From an uncultured bacterium (GTDB lineage Bacteria; Cyanobacteriota; Vampirovibrionia; Gastranaerophilales; Gastranaerophilaceae): a stretch of 6,820 nucleotides of DNA. The stretch's first letter is position 1, and each line of letters starts with the position of its first letter. Below, one piece after another: positions 1 to 5,648 of this stretch. The stretch spans positions 1 to 6,820 of the forward strand of contig CAPYQR010000088.1 in NCBI GenBank assembly GCA_948742005.1, written 5' to 3'. The notes beneath the pieces are model-generated. The model did not search any database. It was given only the letters and a program-made list of their open reading frames with translations, and had not been told where the DNA came from. A program made the translations under genes and the position numbers.

Positions 1-274
1 CCATTATTCTGCCGCTTTTAAAAATTATAACTTCATTTAGTACGGAATTTATTAAATCAATAACCCCCGAAGGTGCTACTGCGCTCAAACCGATGATTAT
101 TTTATTTATAAAAAAAGTTTTACCTAAAGAACCAAACACAGCCATTAAAAACAACATAAAAGGAAAAATACCGAGTGCTGTCATATAAGCCATCTCGCCT
201 GCGGCGTTTGCATAGTCATTTTTAATAATATTATCAATTAAATTTGTAAGATATTCTTTTAGAAGTTTTTTCAT
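1..274 (-). CDS. YihY/BrkB-family inner-membrane protein, N-terminal part
   Basis: This is the first 91 codons of a gene that continues beyond the left edge. An amphipathic N-terminal stretch leads into AAGEMAYMTALGIFPFMLFL (residues 24-43), which matches the opening of the YihY/virulence-factor BrkB family (an Ala-rich turn, then AYxxxLxxFPxxL and a membrane helix). A second hydrophobic segment begins near residue 56. Members are multi-pass membrane proteins of poorly known function. The old name ribonuclease BN for this family is a misannotation and should not be used. The ATG at 274 is the first possible start because an in-frame TAA lies directly upstream (277-275). No clear Shine-Dalgarno is visible. 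The gene begins 22 bp after the nrnA stop on the same strand, so it is probably the second gene of that operon. The family call is fairly safe; the role is unknown. Confidence 0.75.
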   Translation of the reverse strand, partial: MKKLLKEYLTNLIDNIIKNDYANAAGEMAYMTALGIFPFMLFLMAVFGSLGKTFFINKIIIGLSAVAPSGVIDLINSVLNEVIIFKSGRIM

Positions 275-296
275 TTTATTAATTTCATTGTTGCTT

Positions 297-1328
297 TTAT
301 TGAACCATCTGTTTAATTTGTTTCAGCATTTTATCCGCCGCAACATTAATTGATTCTTTAATTGTACAACCTGCAGCTCTTTTGTGTCCGCCGCCGTTGA
401 AGCTTTGCGCAATTGCCGTCGCATCAATTTCTTTTGTCCTTATTGAAGCTTTTGCGCCGTTATCGGTTTCTTTTAAAACAAAGGCGATTTCAACACCCGC
501 AATTGACCTTAATGTTTCACAAACACCCTCACTGTATTCATCTTTTGCGTTGTATTTTTCAATTATTTCTTTTGTAATTAACGTAAAAGCAACTTTGTTA
601 TTCAAGCAAAACTGCGCGTTATTCACAAGCTCACTTTGAAAAAGGATTAATTTTTTAGGCTTATTTGTATAGCATAAATCCGCAATTTCAGATGTATCTA
701 TCCCCGATTGCGCAAGTTTTGCCGCCATTTGGAAAGTATGCGGTGTTGTAGATTCGTATTTAAAACATCCAGTATCTGTTAAAACGCCTGCATACAAGCC
801 TTTTGCAATTTCAGGAGTGATTTTGATATTTAATTTTTCAAAAAAATCAAATAAAACTTCCGCACTGGAAGAAATTCCGCCTTTGATTAAATTAAATTTT
901 GCAAAGCCTTTATTTGTTTTGTGGTGGTCAAAGACAATTGTATTTTTACAATTTTCAAATAATTCTTTTGCCTGGTTGACTAATCTGTCAATTGATGCGA
1001 CATCAAGCGCAATTACAAGGTCATAAAAATCCTTGCCTTTTAAATTTATTTTTTCTTTTAATGTTGAAAAATTAAGAGAATCGCAAATATATGGCAGAAA
1101 ATTATAAGTCAGAGGAAAATTAAAATTATCTTCAATTTGAATCAAAATATCTATATTAGATTCTTCATTTTTATCTTCATTATTTTGCAGCTTATTGTGA
1201 TTTTTCTCAGCTTCAATAAAAGCTTTCATTGCACTTGCACATCCTAACGTATCGCCATCAGGATTTATGTGTGTTAAAATTAGAATATTAGAGGAGTTAT
1301 TTATTAAATTTAAAATTTCTCTTTCCAT
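297..1328 (-). CDS. nrnA: NrnA-like DHH/DHHA1 phosphoesterase (oligoribonuclease / pAp phosphatase)
   Basis: This 343-residue protein has the two-domain DHH/DHHA1 layout of NrnA, close to the usual family length. The catalytic domain shows motif I THINPDGDTLG (19-29, H20/D24/D26), motif II LVIALDVA (D109), motif III DHHKTN (134-139) and motif IV LTDTGCFKYES (D185). These are the expected divalent-metal ligands. The C-terminal DHHA1 domain ends in the substrate-binding NGGGHKRAAG (311-320). NrnA enzymes are cytoplasmic. They degrade short RNA oligonucleotides (nanoRNA) to mononucleotides, and many also dephosphorylate 3'-phosphoadenosine 5'-phosphate; which activity dominates here cannot be read from sequence. 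A hydrophilic Asn/Glu/Lys-rich insert lies at about 41-60 between the first two motifs. The ATG at 1328 sits 34 bp from the divergent exchanger gene. The yihY-type gene follows 22 bp downstream. Confidence 0.88.
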   Translation of the reverse strand: MEREILNLINNSSNILILTHINPDGDTLGCASAMKAFIEAEKNHNKLQNNEDKNEESNIDILIQIEDNFNFPLTYNFLPYICDSLNFSTLKEKINLKGKDFYDLVIALDVASIDRLVNQAKELFENCKNTIVFDHHKTNKGFAKFNLIKGGISSSAEVLFDFFEKLNIKITPEIAKGLYAGVLTDTGCFKYESTTPHTFQMAAKLAQSGIDTSEIADLCYTNKPKKLILFQSELVNNAQFCLNNKVAFTLITKEIIEKYNAKDEYSEGVCETLRSIAGVEIAFVLKETDNGAKASIRTKEIDATAIAQSFNGGGHKRAAGCTIKESINVAADKMLKQIKQMVQ

Positions 1329-1362
1329 TGTATATAGAATAACACGAAAGTTTAAAAATAAA

Positions 1363-2409
1363 ATGCATTTTTCGCTTCATTTAATCGCAACTGTTTTATG
1401 TTTAATTTCAATAATATTTTCCTGCATTTTATTTACAAACGCAATTGAACATTTAGGCAAAAAGCTAAAATTAGGTTCAAATGCTACAGGTTCAATTTTA
1501 GCAGTAATTGGAACAACCTTGCCTGAAACAATTGTTCCTTTGATTGCAATTTTAGGTTCAAAAATCTTCAATTCCGACACAGGCGAACAAATCGCCCTCG
1601 GGGGAATTTTCGGCTCGCCTTTTATGCTTTTATGTTTGGCTTTATTTATGCTCGGGGTTGAAATTGTTATTTTAAAATTACTAAAAAAACGAAAGAGTTT
1701 GAATCTTGAGATAAATAAAAAATATGTTTTAAGAGATTTTAAATATTTTTTATCAGCCTATATTCCTGCTGTTTTTTGTTTATTTATTCAACAGCATTTC
1801 ATTAAAATTATAATTGTGATTTATTTAATTTCACTTTATGTAATTTATGTTTCAAGAACGATTCTAAATTCTAAGCAAAATGTTTGCGAAGAAACAATTG
1901 ACGAATTAATTATTGCAAAATTCACAAATACAAAAACCCCTCCGAGTCTTTCTTTAATAATTTTGCAGATAATTTTTTCTCTTTTATTTCTTGTATGTGC
2001 GCTTCATTATTTTATTGTTGAAATAAAATACTTTTCTGTTCTTTTAAACACAAGCCCGATTATAATAAGCCTTGTTATCACACCTTTTGCAACAGAATTA
2101 CCTGAGTGCATTAACAGTTTAATATGGATTAAAAACAAAAAAGACGATTTAGCGCTTTTTAACATAAACGGTGCAATTATTTTTCAAGCCATAATTCCAA
2201 TGTCAATAGGCATTCTTTTAACACCTTTTGAATTTAATAAGGTTGTTTTAATTAATGTAATTTTGGTTATAATTGCTTCAATTATTTTTATAATTAATCT
2301 TTTAATCAATAAAAAAATCAATTATATCTCTCTTTTAATTTGCGGAATATTCTATTTTGCTTTTGTATTCGGGCTTTTATATTCCTGTGCCTGTGGAAAT
2401 TTGTTTTGA
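1363..2409 (+). CDS. Sodium/calcium exchanger-family membrane antiporter
   Basis: The predicted product has 348 residues and about ten hydrophobic segments, as in prokaryotic CaCA-superfamily exchangers. The two inverted alpha repeats are visible. Alpha-1 is NATGSILAVIGTTLPE (40-55) with the ion-binding glutamate at E55. Alpha-2 is SPIIISLVITPFATELPE (231-248) with E248. A further conserved-looking stretch, LALFNINGAIIFQAIIP (273-289), follows. The proteins exchange Na+ or H+ for Ca2+ or other cations across the inner membrane; the ion specificity here is undetermined. The reading frame is open back to an ATG at 1267, but that adds 32 polar residues written antisense through the 5' end of nrnA. 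The ATG at 1363, directly before the first membrane helix, is preferred although its ribosome site is weak (GAAAG about 13 bases upstream). The 3' end overlaps the convergent gene at 2352-3854 by 58 bp. Confidence 0.85.
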   Translation: MHFSLHLIATVLCLISIIFSCILFTNAIEHLGKKLKLGSNATGSILAVIGTTLPETIVPLIAILGSKIFNSDTGEQIALGGIFGSPFMLLCLALFMLGVEIVILKLLKKRKSLNLEINKKYVLRDFKYFLSAYIPAVFCLFIQQHFIKIIIVIYLISLYVIYVSRTILNSKQNVCEETIDELIIAKFTNTKTPPSLSLIILQIIFSLLFLVCALHYFIVEIKYFSVLLNTSPIIISLVITPFATELPECINSLIWIKNKKDDLALFNINGAIIFQAIIPMSIGILLTPFEFNKVVLINVILVIIASIIFIINLLINKKINYISLLICGIFYFAFVFGLLYSCACGNLF

Positions 2410-3854
2410 TTCGTTAATTTTTTAGTTATAAAATATTGAATTTTAGGAATAATAATCGCTAAAACAAAAGTCGAGAGTGCAGTTGCAAAAGAATAATAAA
2501 TAAAGTTTTTTGTTGTTGTTTTTCTTGCAATTTTTTCAATATATTCTTTTGTAATTAAATTTTGATTATCTTTTTCAGCATTTGATATTACCCTTTGGAC
2601 AAAATCATGTATTGTTTTTCTTTCGTTATCCAAAAATTCCATCGAAACAAATTTAAGCGGATTATCACTTTTTCCTTTTGTTGTTTTGTTCATTGTATTC
2701 TTTAAAAATTCAGGATTTGACAGCCAAGAAGAACTTAAAACATCATAAGCCTGTGTTTTTGATAAAAATCTTTTTTCATCAAAAACCGGCTGAAGATTGG
2801 TCATTTTTTTTGCTTTTTTTAAAAAATCATCGTTTAATTGTGTTTTATCATTGAAAAATTCACAAAACTCCTCAAACGAAACGGCTTTTTTCTCTTTAAA
2901 CAAACTATCTAAACGCGAAATATCGTCATTTGAAAGTCCATCTTTCAAATGTTCAACAAAATCCTGTTTTAAAATTCCATCATCGGAATTAATTTTAAAA
3001 GACAGAAATTTTACCGTTTCATCAAGCGTCACAGGGTTAATATCGGTATTTTTTGTTATTTTATTTAATAATTTAACAATATGTTTTGTTGAAGCAAGAT
3101 AAAAATAAATTGATGCAATATCGCGGAATAACCCCTCAATTTTCATATATTTATTGCGACCGTTTAAAAATCTTCCCGAAACAACGCCTGAATCAGTCAA
3201 AAGCATACGAAATTTGGAATTATTTTCAATTGAGTGCGCAAAAGTACTCAAAAAAGAAGAGGTAAAAGAAATTTTTTTGCTATTGCTATGGCGGTATTTT
3301 TCAAAAGATAAATTATCAAGCATGGATACATCTTTTGTATTTTTTTCTTTTCTTAAGATAGAATCAGTTATTTTATTGTTAATTTTAGGTAAAATAAATC
3401 CAATAAAAAAAGTTGCAAGAGCTGTTGATGCTAATAAATTAATCATTTTAAAAACTGCAATGTTTTTAGATATTTTACCGTTTTTTAAATTGTTTTGAAC
3501 AGGATTTCTCAACGCATCAAACCCGATATCAAAATCAAAGTCAGCTTTAGAGTTATTTTTATTTTTAAAATTCAAAAACATTTGCGCAAGTTTTTCATTA
3601 ATTTTTTTTAAAAATTGAACGCCCCAAATCCAAACAACAGCACTTGCGCCTTGTTCCACAAGCCTGTCAGATGCTTCAGCTCTTCCCCCTCTTTTATATG
3701 CAACAGCACTTCTGCCCGAAGTTACTCCCCCCTCAATTAAAAAAGTCGGCAAAACGGCGTTAGTATCATAAAAAACACCAAGGGGCTTTGCTAATATTCC
3801 AACGTTTTTAAAATTCAATTTGTTATTATTTTTTTCTAAATTGTTAATGCGCAT
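2352..3854 (-). CDS. Uncharacterised membrane protein with internal duplication (Gastranaerophilales-like)
   Basis: The 500-residue product has no enzyme family that I recognise. The N-terminal block (28-89: a Gly-rich SGRSAVAYKRGG stretch, then a helix rich in Ala, Val and Trp) resembles proteins common in gut Gastranaerophilales; this is memory, not a search. There are two probable membrane helices, 138-158 and 453-472. Two segments recur. LIEGGVTSGR (39-48) is echoed by LTDSGVVSGR (219-228), and both are followed by a helix ending FLKKINEKL / IVKLLNKIT. TALATFFIGFILPKINNKIT (144-163) is echoed by TALSTFVLAIIIPKIQYFIT (458-477), 11 of 20 identical. The second copy carries a long polar insert (about 268-450) with faintly EF-hand-like stretches (SDDGILKQDF, AVSFEEFCEFF) that lack a full set of loop ligands. 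An in-frame TAA at 3866-3864, upstream of the ATG at 3854, supports that start. AGAGGG lies 15 bases upstream, too far for a normal ribosome site. Confidence 0.7.
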   Translation of the reverse strand: MRINNLEKNNNKLNFKNVGILAKPLGVFYDTNAVLPTFLIEGGVTSGRSAVAYKRGGRAEASDRLVEQGASAVVWIWGVQFLKKINEKLAQMFLNFKNKNNSKADFDFDIGFDALRNPVQNNLKNGKISKNIAVFKMINLLASTALATFFIGFILPKINNKITDSILRKEKNTKDVSMLDNLSFEKYRHSNSKKISFTSSFLSTFAHSIENNSKFRMLLTDSGVVSGRFLNGRNKYMKIEGLFRDIASIYFYLASTKHIVKLLNKITKNTDINPVTLDETVKFLSFKINSDDGILKQDFVEHLKDGLSNDDISRLDSLFKEKKAVSFEEFCEFFNDKTQLNDDFLKKAKKMTNLQPVFDEKRFLSKTQAYDVLSSSWLSNPEFLKNTMNKTTKGKSDNPLKFVSMEFLDNERKTIHDFVQRVISNAEKDNQNLITKEYIEKIARKTTTKNFIYYSFATALSTFVLAIIIPKIQYFITKKLTNQNKFPQAQEYKSPNTKAK

Positions 3855-3889
3855 AACTAAAATTTAAAACCCTCTGAAAAAATTTTTTT

Positions 3890-3918
3890 GCAAAAAATCA
3901 TACCGGCAAAAAATGATA
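3890..3918. repeat. Tandem 13-bp A-tract repeat in divergent promoter region
   Basis: GCAAAAAATCATA (3890-3902) and GCAAAAAATGATA (3906-3918) differ at one base and start 16 bp apart. The first copy is also the right arm of a perfect palindrome, TTTTTTGCAAAAAA (3884-3897). The pair lies between the start of the 500-residue gene and the cdd promoter, so it could be an operator or an intrinsically bent upstream element. Either role is inferred from position only. Confidence 0.45.
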
Positions 3919-3927
3919 TAGAAAGGT

Positions 3928-3954
3928 TTGATTTTTGAGTTTTTTGATTATAAT
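3928..3954 (+). promoter_or_regulatory. Probable sigma70-type promoter of cdd
   Basis: A perfect -10 box TATAAT lies at 3949-3954. The best -35 match is TTGATT at 3928-3933 with a short 15-bp spacer; GTTTGA or TTTGAT shifted by one or two bases gives 16-17 bp. A TG pair two bases ahead of the -10 is one base off the extended -10 position. Transcription would begin near 3961, giving a leader of about 34 bases before the cdd ATG. The -10 is convincing; the -35 is weak. Confidence 0.55.
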
Positions 3955-3994
3955 ATAAAATACCAAAATGCGCATTTTAAATAAGGGTTGATTT

Positions 3995-4387
3995 ATGTTT
4001 GAAAAATTAATGCAAAAAGCTAAACAAATAAGCCAAAAGGCATATTGTCCCTATTCTCGGTTTAATGTCGGAGCTTGTGTTTTATATGAAAGCGGGAAAG
4101 AATATTCAGGATGCAACGTTGAAAACGCAAGTTACGGGCTTTCTTTGTGCGCGGAAAGAAACGCAATTTCAAGCGCTTTAGCGCAAGGTGAGAATACAAA
4201 AATCAAAGCGATTGCAATTTATTCACCGAACCAAAAAAGATGTTTACCCTGCGGAGCATGCAGACAATGGATTAGCGAATTTGCGCTTGATGAAAATGAA
4301 ACCAAAATTATTCTTGAAGATGACAATGATAAAATTTTAATTTTAAGTTTAGCTGATGTTTTTCCTTACGGATTTAAGTTTGAATAA
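3995..4387 (+). CDS. cdd: Cytidine deaminase
   Basis: This 130-residue protein is the usual size of a small homotetrameric bacterial cytidine deaminase. The enzyme hydrolyses cytidine and deoxycytidine to uridine and deoxyuridine plus ammonia in cytoplasmic pyrimidine salvage. The zinc site is complete: CAERNAI (52-58) gives C52 and the proton-shuttling E54, and PCGACRQ (85-91) gives C86 and C89. The N-terminal CPYSRFNVGA (18-27) and the substrate-contacting NVENASYG (41-48) are present, and the protein ends in the characteristic LADVFPYGF. The start is well supported by AAGGG at 3983-3987, seven bases before the ATG, and by the TATAAT box upstream. It appears to be a single-gene unit. It faces the minus-strand cysteine-rich gene across a 21-bp gap that contains half of a hairpin. 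Confidence 0.95.
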   Translation: MFEKLMQKAKQISQKAYCPYSRFNVGACVLYESGKEYSGCNVENASYGLSLCAERNAISSALAQGENTKIKAIAIYSPNQKRCLPCGACRQWISEFALDENETKIILEDDNDKILILSLADVFPYGFKFE

Positions 4388-4390
4388 AAA

Positions 4391-4417
4391 GACGAATAAT
4401 TTTTTTAATTATTCGTC
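4391..4417 (-). terminator. Intrinsic terminator overlapping the end of the cysteine-rich gene
   Basis: A perfect 11-bp inverted repeat, GACGAATAATT (4391-4401) against AATTATTCGTC (4407-4417), encloses a 5-base loop. Read on the minus strand, the stem is followed by five T (complement of 4386-4390), so it should terminate transcription of the 73-residue gene. The first stem arm encodes that gene's final Asp-Glu and stop codon. On the plus strand the hairpin has no T-tract, so its use by cdd is less certain. Confidence 0.7.
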
Positions 4418-4630
4418 CGTTAAAACTTGTTTTAATTCAATGTCAGGCTTTCCTAAAACTCTGACTAATTCAAGAACCGAAGCTTTCATCTGGCATTTTT
4501 GGCTTGAATTATTGAAAAAATCAGTATAAAAACAACCCTCGCAATTACAGCCTCTTTTGTAACATTCAATTGCAGTTTGTGTCCATCTTCTAACTGCAGT
4601 TACTCTGCCGAAATCTCTACTTTTTAACAC
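4409..4630 (-). CDS. Small cysteine-rich conserved-looking protein, function unknown
   Basis: This 73-residue, mostly hydrophilic protein has five clustered cysteines: C23, C28, C30, C33 and C46, in the pattern C-x4-C-x-C-x2-C-x12-C (ECYKRGCNCEGC, then SQKCQMKASVLELVRVLG). Such spacing suggests a bound zinc or iron-sulfur cluster, but there is no direct proof. From memory, similar short proteins with NCxxC...C(Q/K)MKxxVLELVRxxG occur in Firmicutes and Gastranaerophilales without an assigned role. The basic N-terminus (KSRDFGRVTAVRRW) could contact nucleic acid; this is speculation. The start is a GTG at 4630, chosen because GGGAGAG (4644-4638) lies seven bases upstream and no in-frame ATG precedes it. 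A good promoter lies at 4705-4732 and an intrinsic terminator overlaps the stop, so it looks like a complete monocistronic gene. Confidence 0.75.
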   Translation of the reverse strand: MLKSRDFGRVTAVRRWTQTAIECYKRGCNCEGCFYTDFFNNSSQKCQMKASVLELVRVLGKPDIELKQVLTDE

Positions 4631-4637
4631 TTATAAA

Positions 4638-4644
4638 CTCTCCC
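4638..4644 (-). promoter_or_regulatory. Ribosome binding site deciding a GTG start
   Basis: The minus strand reads GGGAGAG here, followed by seven bases and then GTG at 4630. It is among the better Shine-Dalgarno matches in the window and is the main reason for accepting a non-ATG start for the cysteine-rich protein. Confidence 0.65.
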
Positions 4645-4704
4645 AAAATCTGTCTGCTAAGAACTAAATTGGCTCTTTTCTTACTGCCCCTTAGCTTTAA
4701 TATA

Positions 4705-4732
4705 ATTATATCGTTTCAGTATCAATTATCAA
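4705..4732 (-). promoter_or_regulatory. sigma70-type promoter of the cysteine-rich gene
   Basis: On the minus strand TTGATA (4732-4727) and a perfect TATAAT (4710-4705) are separated by 16 bp. Only one base departs from the consensus hexamers. Transcription would start near 4698, giving a leader of roughly 68 bases before the GTG at 4630. No other minus-strand gene lies nearby. Confidence 0.7.
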
Positions 4733-4818
4733 GCAAAATTTCGGCTTTTATTACGACAATTTACAATCATGTTAACCCTCTCGGGGCGTATCTTTTAAGT
4801 TTTAAAATTGCTCAAAAC

Positions 4819-4876
4819 CATGAATTCATCATGCTTTCAAAGATTCATTTCATGTTCAATACATGTTACAAGCATG
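4819..4876. repeat. Array of CATG motifs at about 11-bp steps
   Basis: CATG occurs at 4819, 4830, 4851, 4862 and 4873, so the steps are 11, 21, 11 and 11 bp, close to one or two helical turns. The last three form adjacent 11-bp units (TTTCATGTTCA, ATACATGTTAC, AAGCATGATTT). The 21-bp step is a two-turn gap with a degenerate site (ATTCAT) between. Outlying copies sit at 4768 and 4948. The array is about 180 bp upstream of hsp20. A cluster of sites on one DNA face would suit a regulator, but no partner is known. Confidence 0.4.
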
Positions 4877-4999
4877 ATTTGACGATTTTCAAAAAAACAA
4901 AGGCTGTAAACAAATGTAAATAATACAATAAAAATTCTCTTTTGGAGCATGCCTTATTTTTTTAAATATTAGGTTTTTTAAAATAAGTCATCAAGGCAA

Positions 5000-5014
5000 T
5001 GATAAATTTTATCA
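5000..5014. promoter_or_regulatory. 15-bp palindrome upstream of hsp20
   Basis: TGATAA-ATT-TTATCA is a perfect 6-bp inverted repeat around a 3-base centre. It ends 43 bases before the hsp20 ATG and 30 bases before its ribosome site. It could be a repressor operator for the stress gene. It does not match CIRCE (HrcA) or HAIR (HspR), and in such AT-rich DNA chance cannot be excluded. Confidence 0.35.
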
Positions 5015-5044
5015 AATAAAGGAAAATAAATTGTCGATTTTTAT

Positions 5045-5051
5045 AAAGGAG
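5045..5051 (+). promoter_or_regulatory. Strong ribosome binding site of hsp20
   Basis: AAAGGAG lies six bases before the ATG at 5058 and fixes that start over an in-frame TTG at 5031. It sits in the loop of a possible weak hairpin (GATTTT 5036-5041 pairing with GAAATC 5051-5056). Confidence 0.85.
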
Positions 5052-5057
5052 AAATCA

Positions 5058-5522
5058 ATGAGATTTAGTATTATTAAAAGAGAACCGTCATATTTTTTTG
5101 AAAATATCCATGAGGATTTAAACAGATTTTTAAAAGACACATTCGGTGATGTTGATTATGTTGATAAAGGTTTATCAAAAGTCTATCAAATGTTTCGCCC
5201 TGCAGTTGAAATTAAAGAAAAGAAAGATGCTTATGATATTAAGGTTGAGCTTCCAAATGTAAAAAAAGAAGACATTGATGTTGAATTAAATGAAAATTAT
5301 ATTGTAATCAACGCTCATTCAAAATGCGAAGAAACAAAAGAAGACGAAAACATTAAAACTTCAGAATTCAGATACGGTAAATTCACAAGAACAATCCCTT
5401 TTGAACATCAAATCAATGTTGAAGATGCTAAAAGCGAATTTAGGGACGGAATTTTAAAAATACGTTTAGGAAAAATCCACGAAGACAAGAAAGATGAAAT
5501 TAAAAAATTAAAAATTGATTAA
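5058..5522 (+). CDS. hsp20: Small heat-shock protein, Hsp20/alpha-crystallin family
   Basis: This 154-residue cytoplasmic chaperone is of typical bacterial sHsp length. The alpha-crystallin domain spans about residues 46-138, beginning FRPAVEIKEKKDAYDIKVEL, the usual opening strand pattern with a PxVEI-like motif. It continues with LPNVKKEDIDVELNEN and FRYGKFTRTIPF (104-115), and ends in the conserved DGILKIRL (130-137, the G-x-L element). The short N-terminal arm is Phe-rich, and the tail contains LKI (151-153), a fit to the I/V/L-x-I/V motif that docks subunits into oligomers. Such proteins hold unfolding proteins without ATP for refolding by the DnaK system. The start follows from the strong AAAGGAG site. 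The gene stands alone between a long regulatory region and a strong terminator, consistent with independent stress control. No HrcA or HspR operator is visible. Confidence 0.93.
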   Translation: MRFSIIKREPSYFFENIHEDLNRFLKDTFGDVDYVDKGLSKVYQMFRPAVEIKEKKDAYDIKVELPNVKKEDIDVELNENYIVINAHSKCEETKEDENIKTSEFRYGKFTRTIPFEHQINVEDAKSEFRDGILKIRLGKIHEDKKDEIKKLKID

Positions 5523-5530
5523 TTAAAGCT

Positions 5531-5583
5531 AAATTAATTGATAAGCTTTTTATTTTGCTCAACTTTTTGCTTTCAATTAATTT
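5531..5583. repeat. 11-bp inverted repeat after hsp20
   Basis: AAATTAATTGA (5531-5541) is perfectly repeated in inverse as TCAATTAATTT (5573-5583). A smaller AAAGCT / AGCTTT pair (5525-5530, 5544-5549), followed by a T-rich run, partly overlaps it. These AT-only stems are weak and may act as a first, leaky transcription stop or an mRNA 3' structure ahead of the main terminator. Confidence 0.4.
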
Positions 5584-5588
5584 AAAAT

Positions 5589-5632
5589 AAATTGCGCGGG
5601 AATTATATTTTAGCTTTTCCCGCGCAATTTTT
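5589..5632 (+). terminator. Strong intrinsic terminator of hsp20
   Basis: A perfect 14-bp stem, AAATTGCGCGGGAA (5589-5602) with TTCCCGCGCAATTT (5617-5630), encloses a 14-base loop and runs into a T-tract (5628-5632). The GCGCGGG core stands out sharply against the AT-rich background. The left flank is A-rich, so the hairpin may also work on the minus strand. It isolates hsp20 from the broken gene to its right. Confidence 0.85.
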
Positions 5633-5648
5633 GACAGTTTTTAAGTTA

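Larger units (their letters stand above)
4631..5057. other. Long intergenic region between two divergent genes
   Basis: No convincing gene lies in these 427 bp. The only open frame of note (from a TTG at 4669 to 4923) lacks a ribosome site and has no recognisable composition or motif. The left part holds the minus-strand promoter of the cysteine-rich gene. The middle holds a short hairpin (CCCTCTCGGGG, 4776-4786) and the CATG array at 4819-4876. The right part holds an 8-bp inverted repeat CTTATTTT / AAAATAAG (4953-4960, 4980-4987), a 15-bp palindrome and the hsp20 ribosome site. No CIRCE-like TTAGCACTC repeat is present. Confidence 0.6.

Noticed and set aside
382..1026. Plus-strand open frames inside nrnA
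   Set aside because: They are antisense shadows of a gene with complete DHH and DHHA1 motifs.
1267..1362. N-terminal extension of the exchanger to an ATG at 1267
   Set aside because: The 32 extra residues are polar, read antisense through the nrnA start, and do not resemble the exchanger family, whose first membrane helix begins right after the ATG at 1363.
1329..1362. Promoters in the 34-bp gap between nrnA and the exchanger
   Set aside because: TATATAGAAT looks somewhat like a -10 box, but no -35 partner at proper spacing was found on either strand.
2797..3498. Plus-strand open frames inside the 500-residue gene
   Set aside because: They are antisense to a longer frame with coherent membrane helices and internal repeats.
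3847..3975. Two ATGCGCAT palindromes (3847-3854 and 3968-3975) flanking the divergent region
   Set aside because: One copy is simply the start codon region of the 500-residue gene. With only two 8-bp copies, chance is a sufficient explanation.
4669..4923. 84-codon plus-strand open frame in the intergenic region
   Set aside because: It begins with TTG, has no ribosome site, lies across the promoter of the opposite gene and shows no recognisable domain or coding character.
5031..5057. Upstream TTG start for hsp20
   Set aside because: The ATG at 5058 has a near-perfect AAAGGAG site six bases away; the TTG start would place that site inside the coding region.
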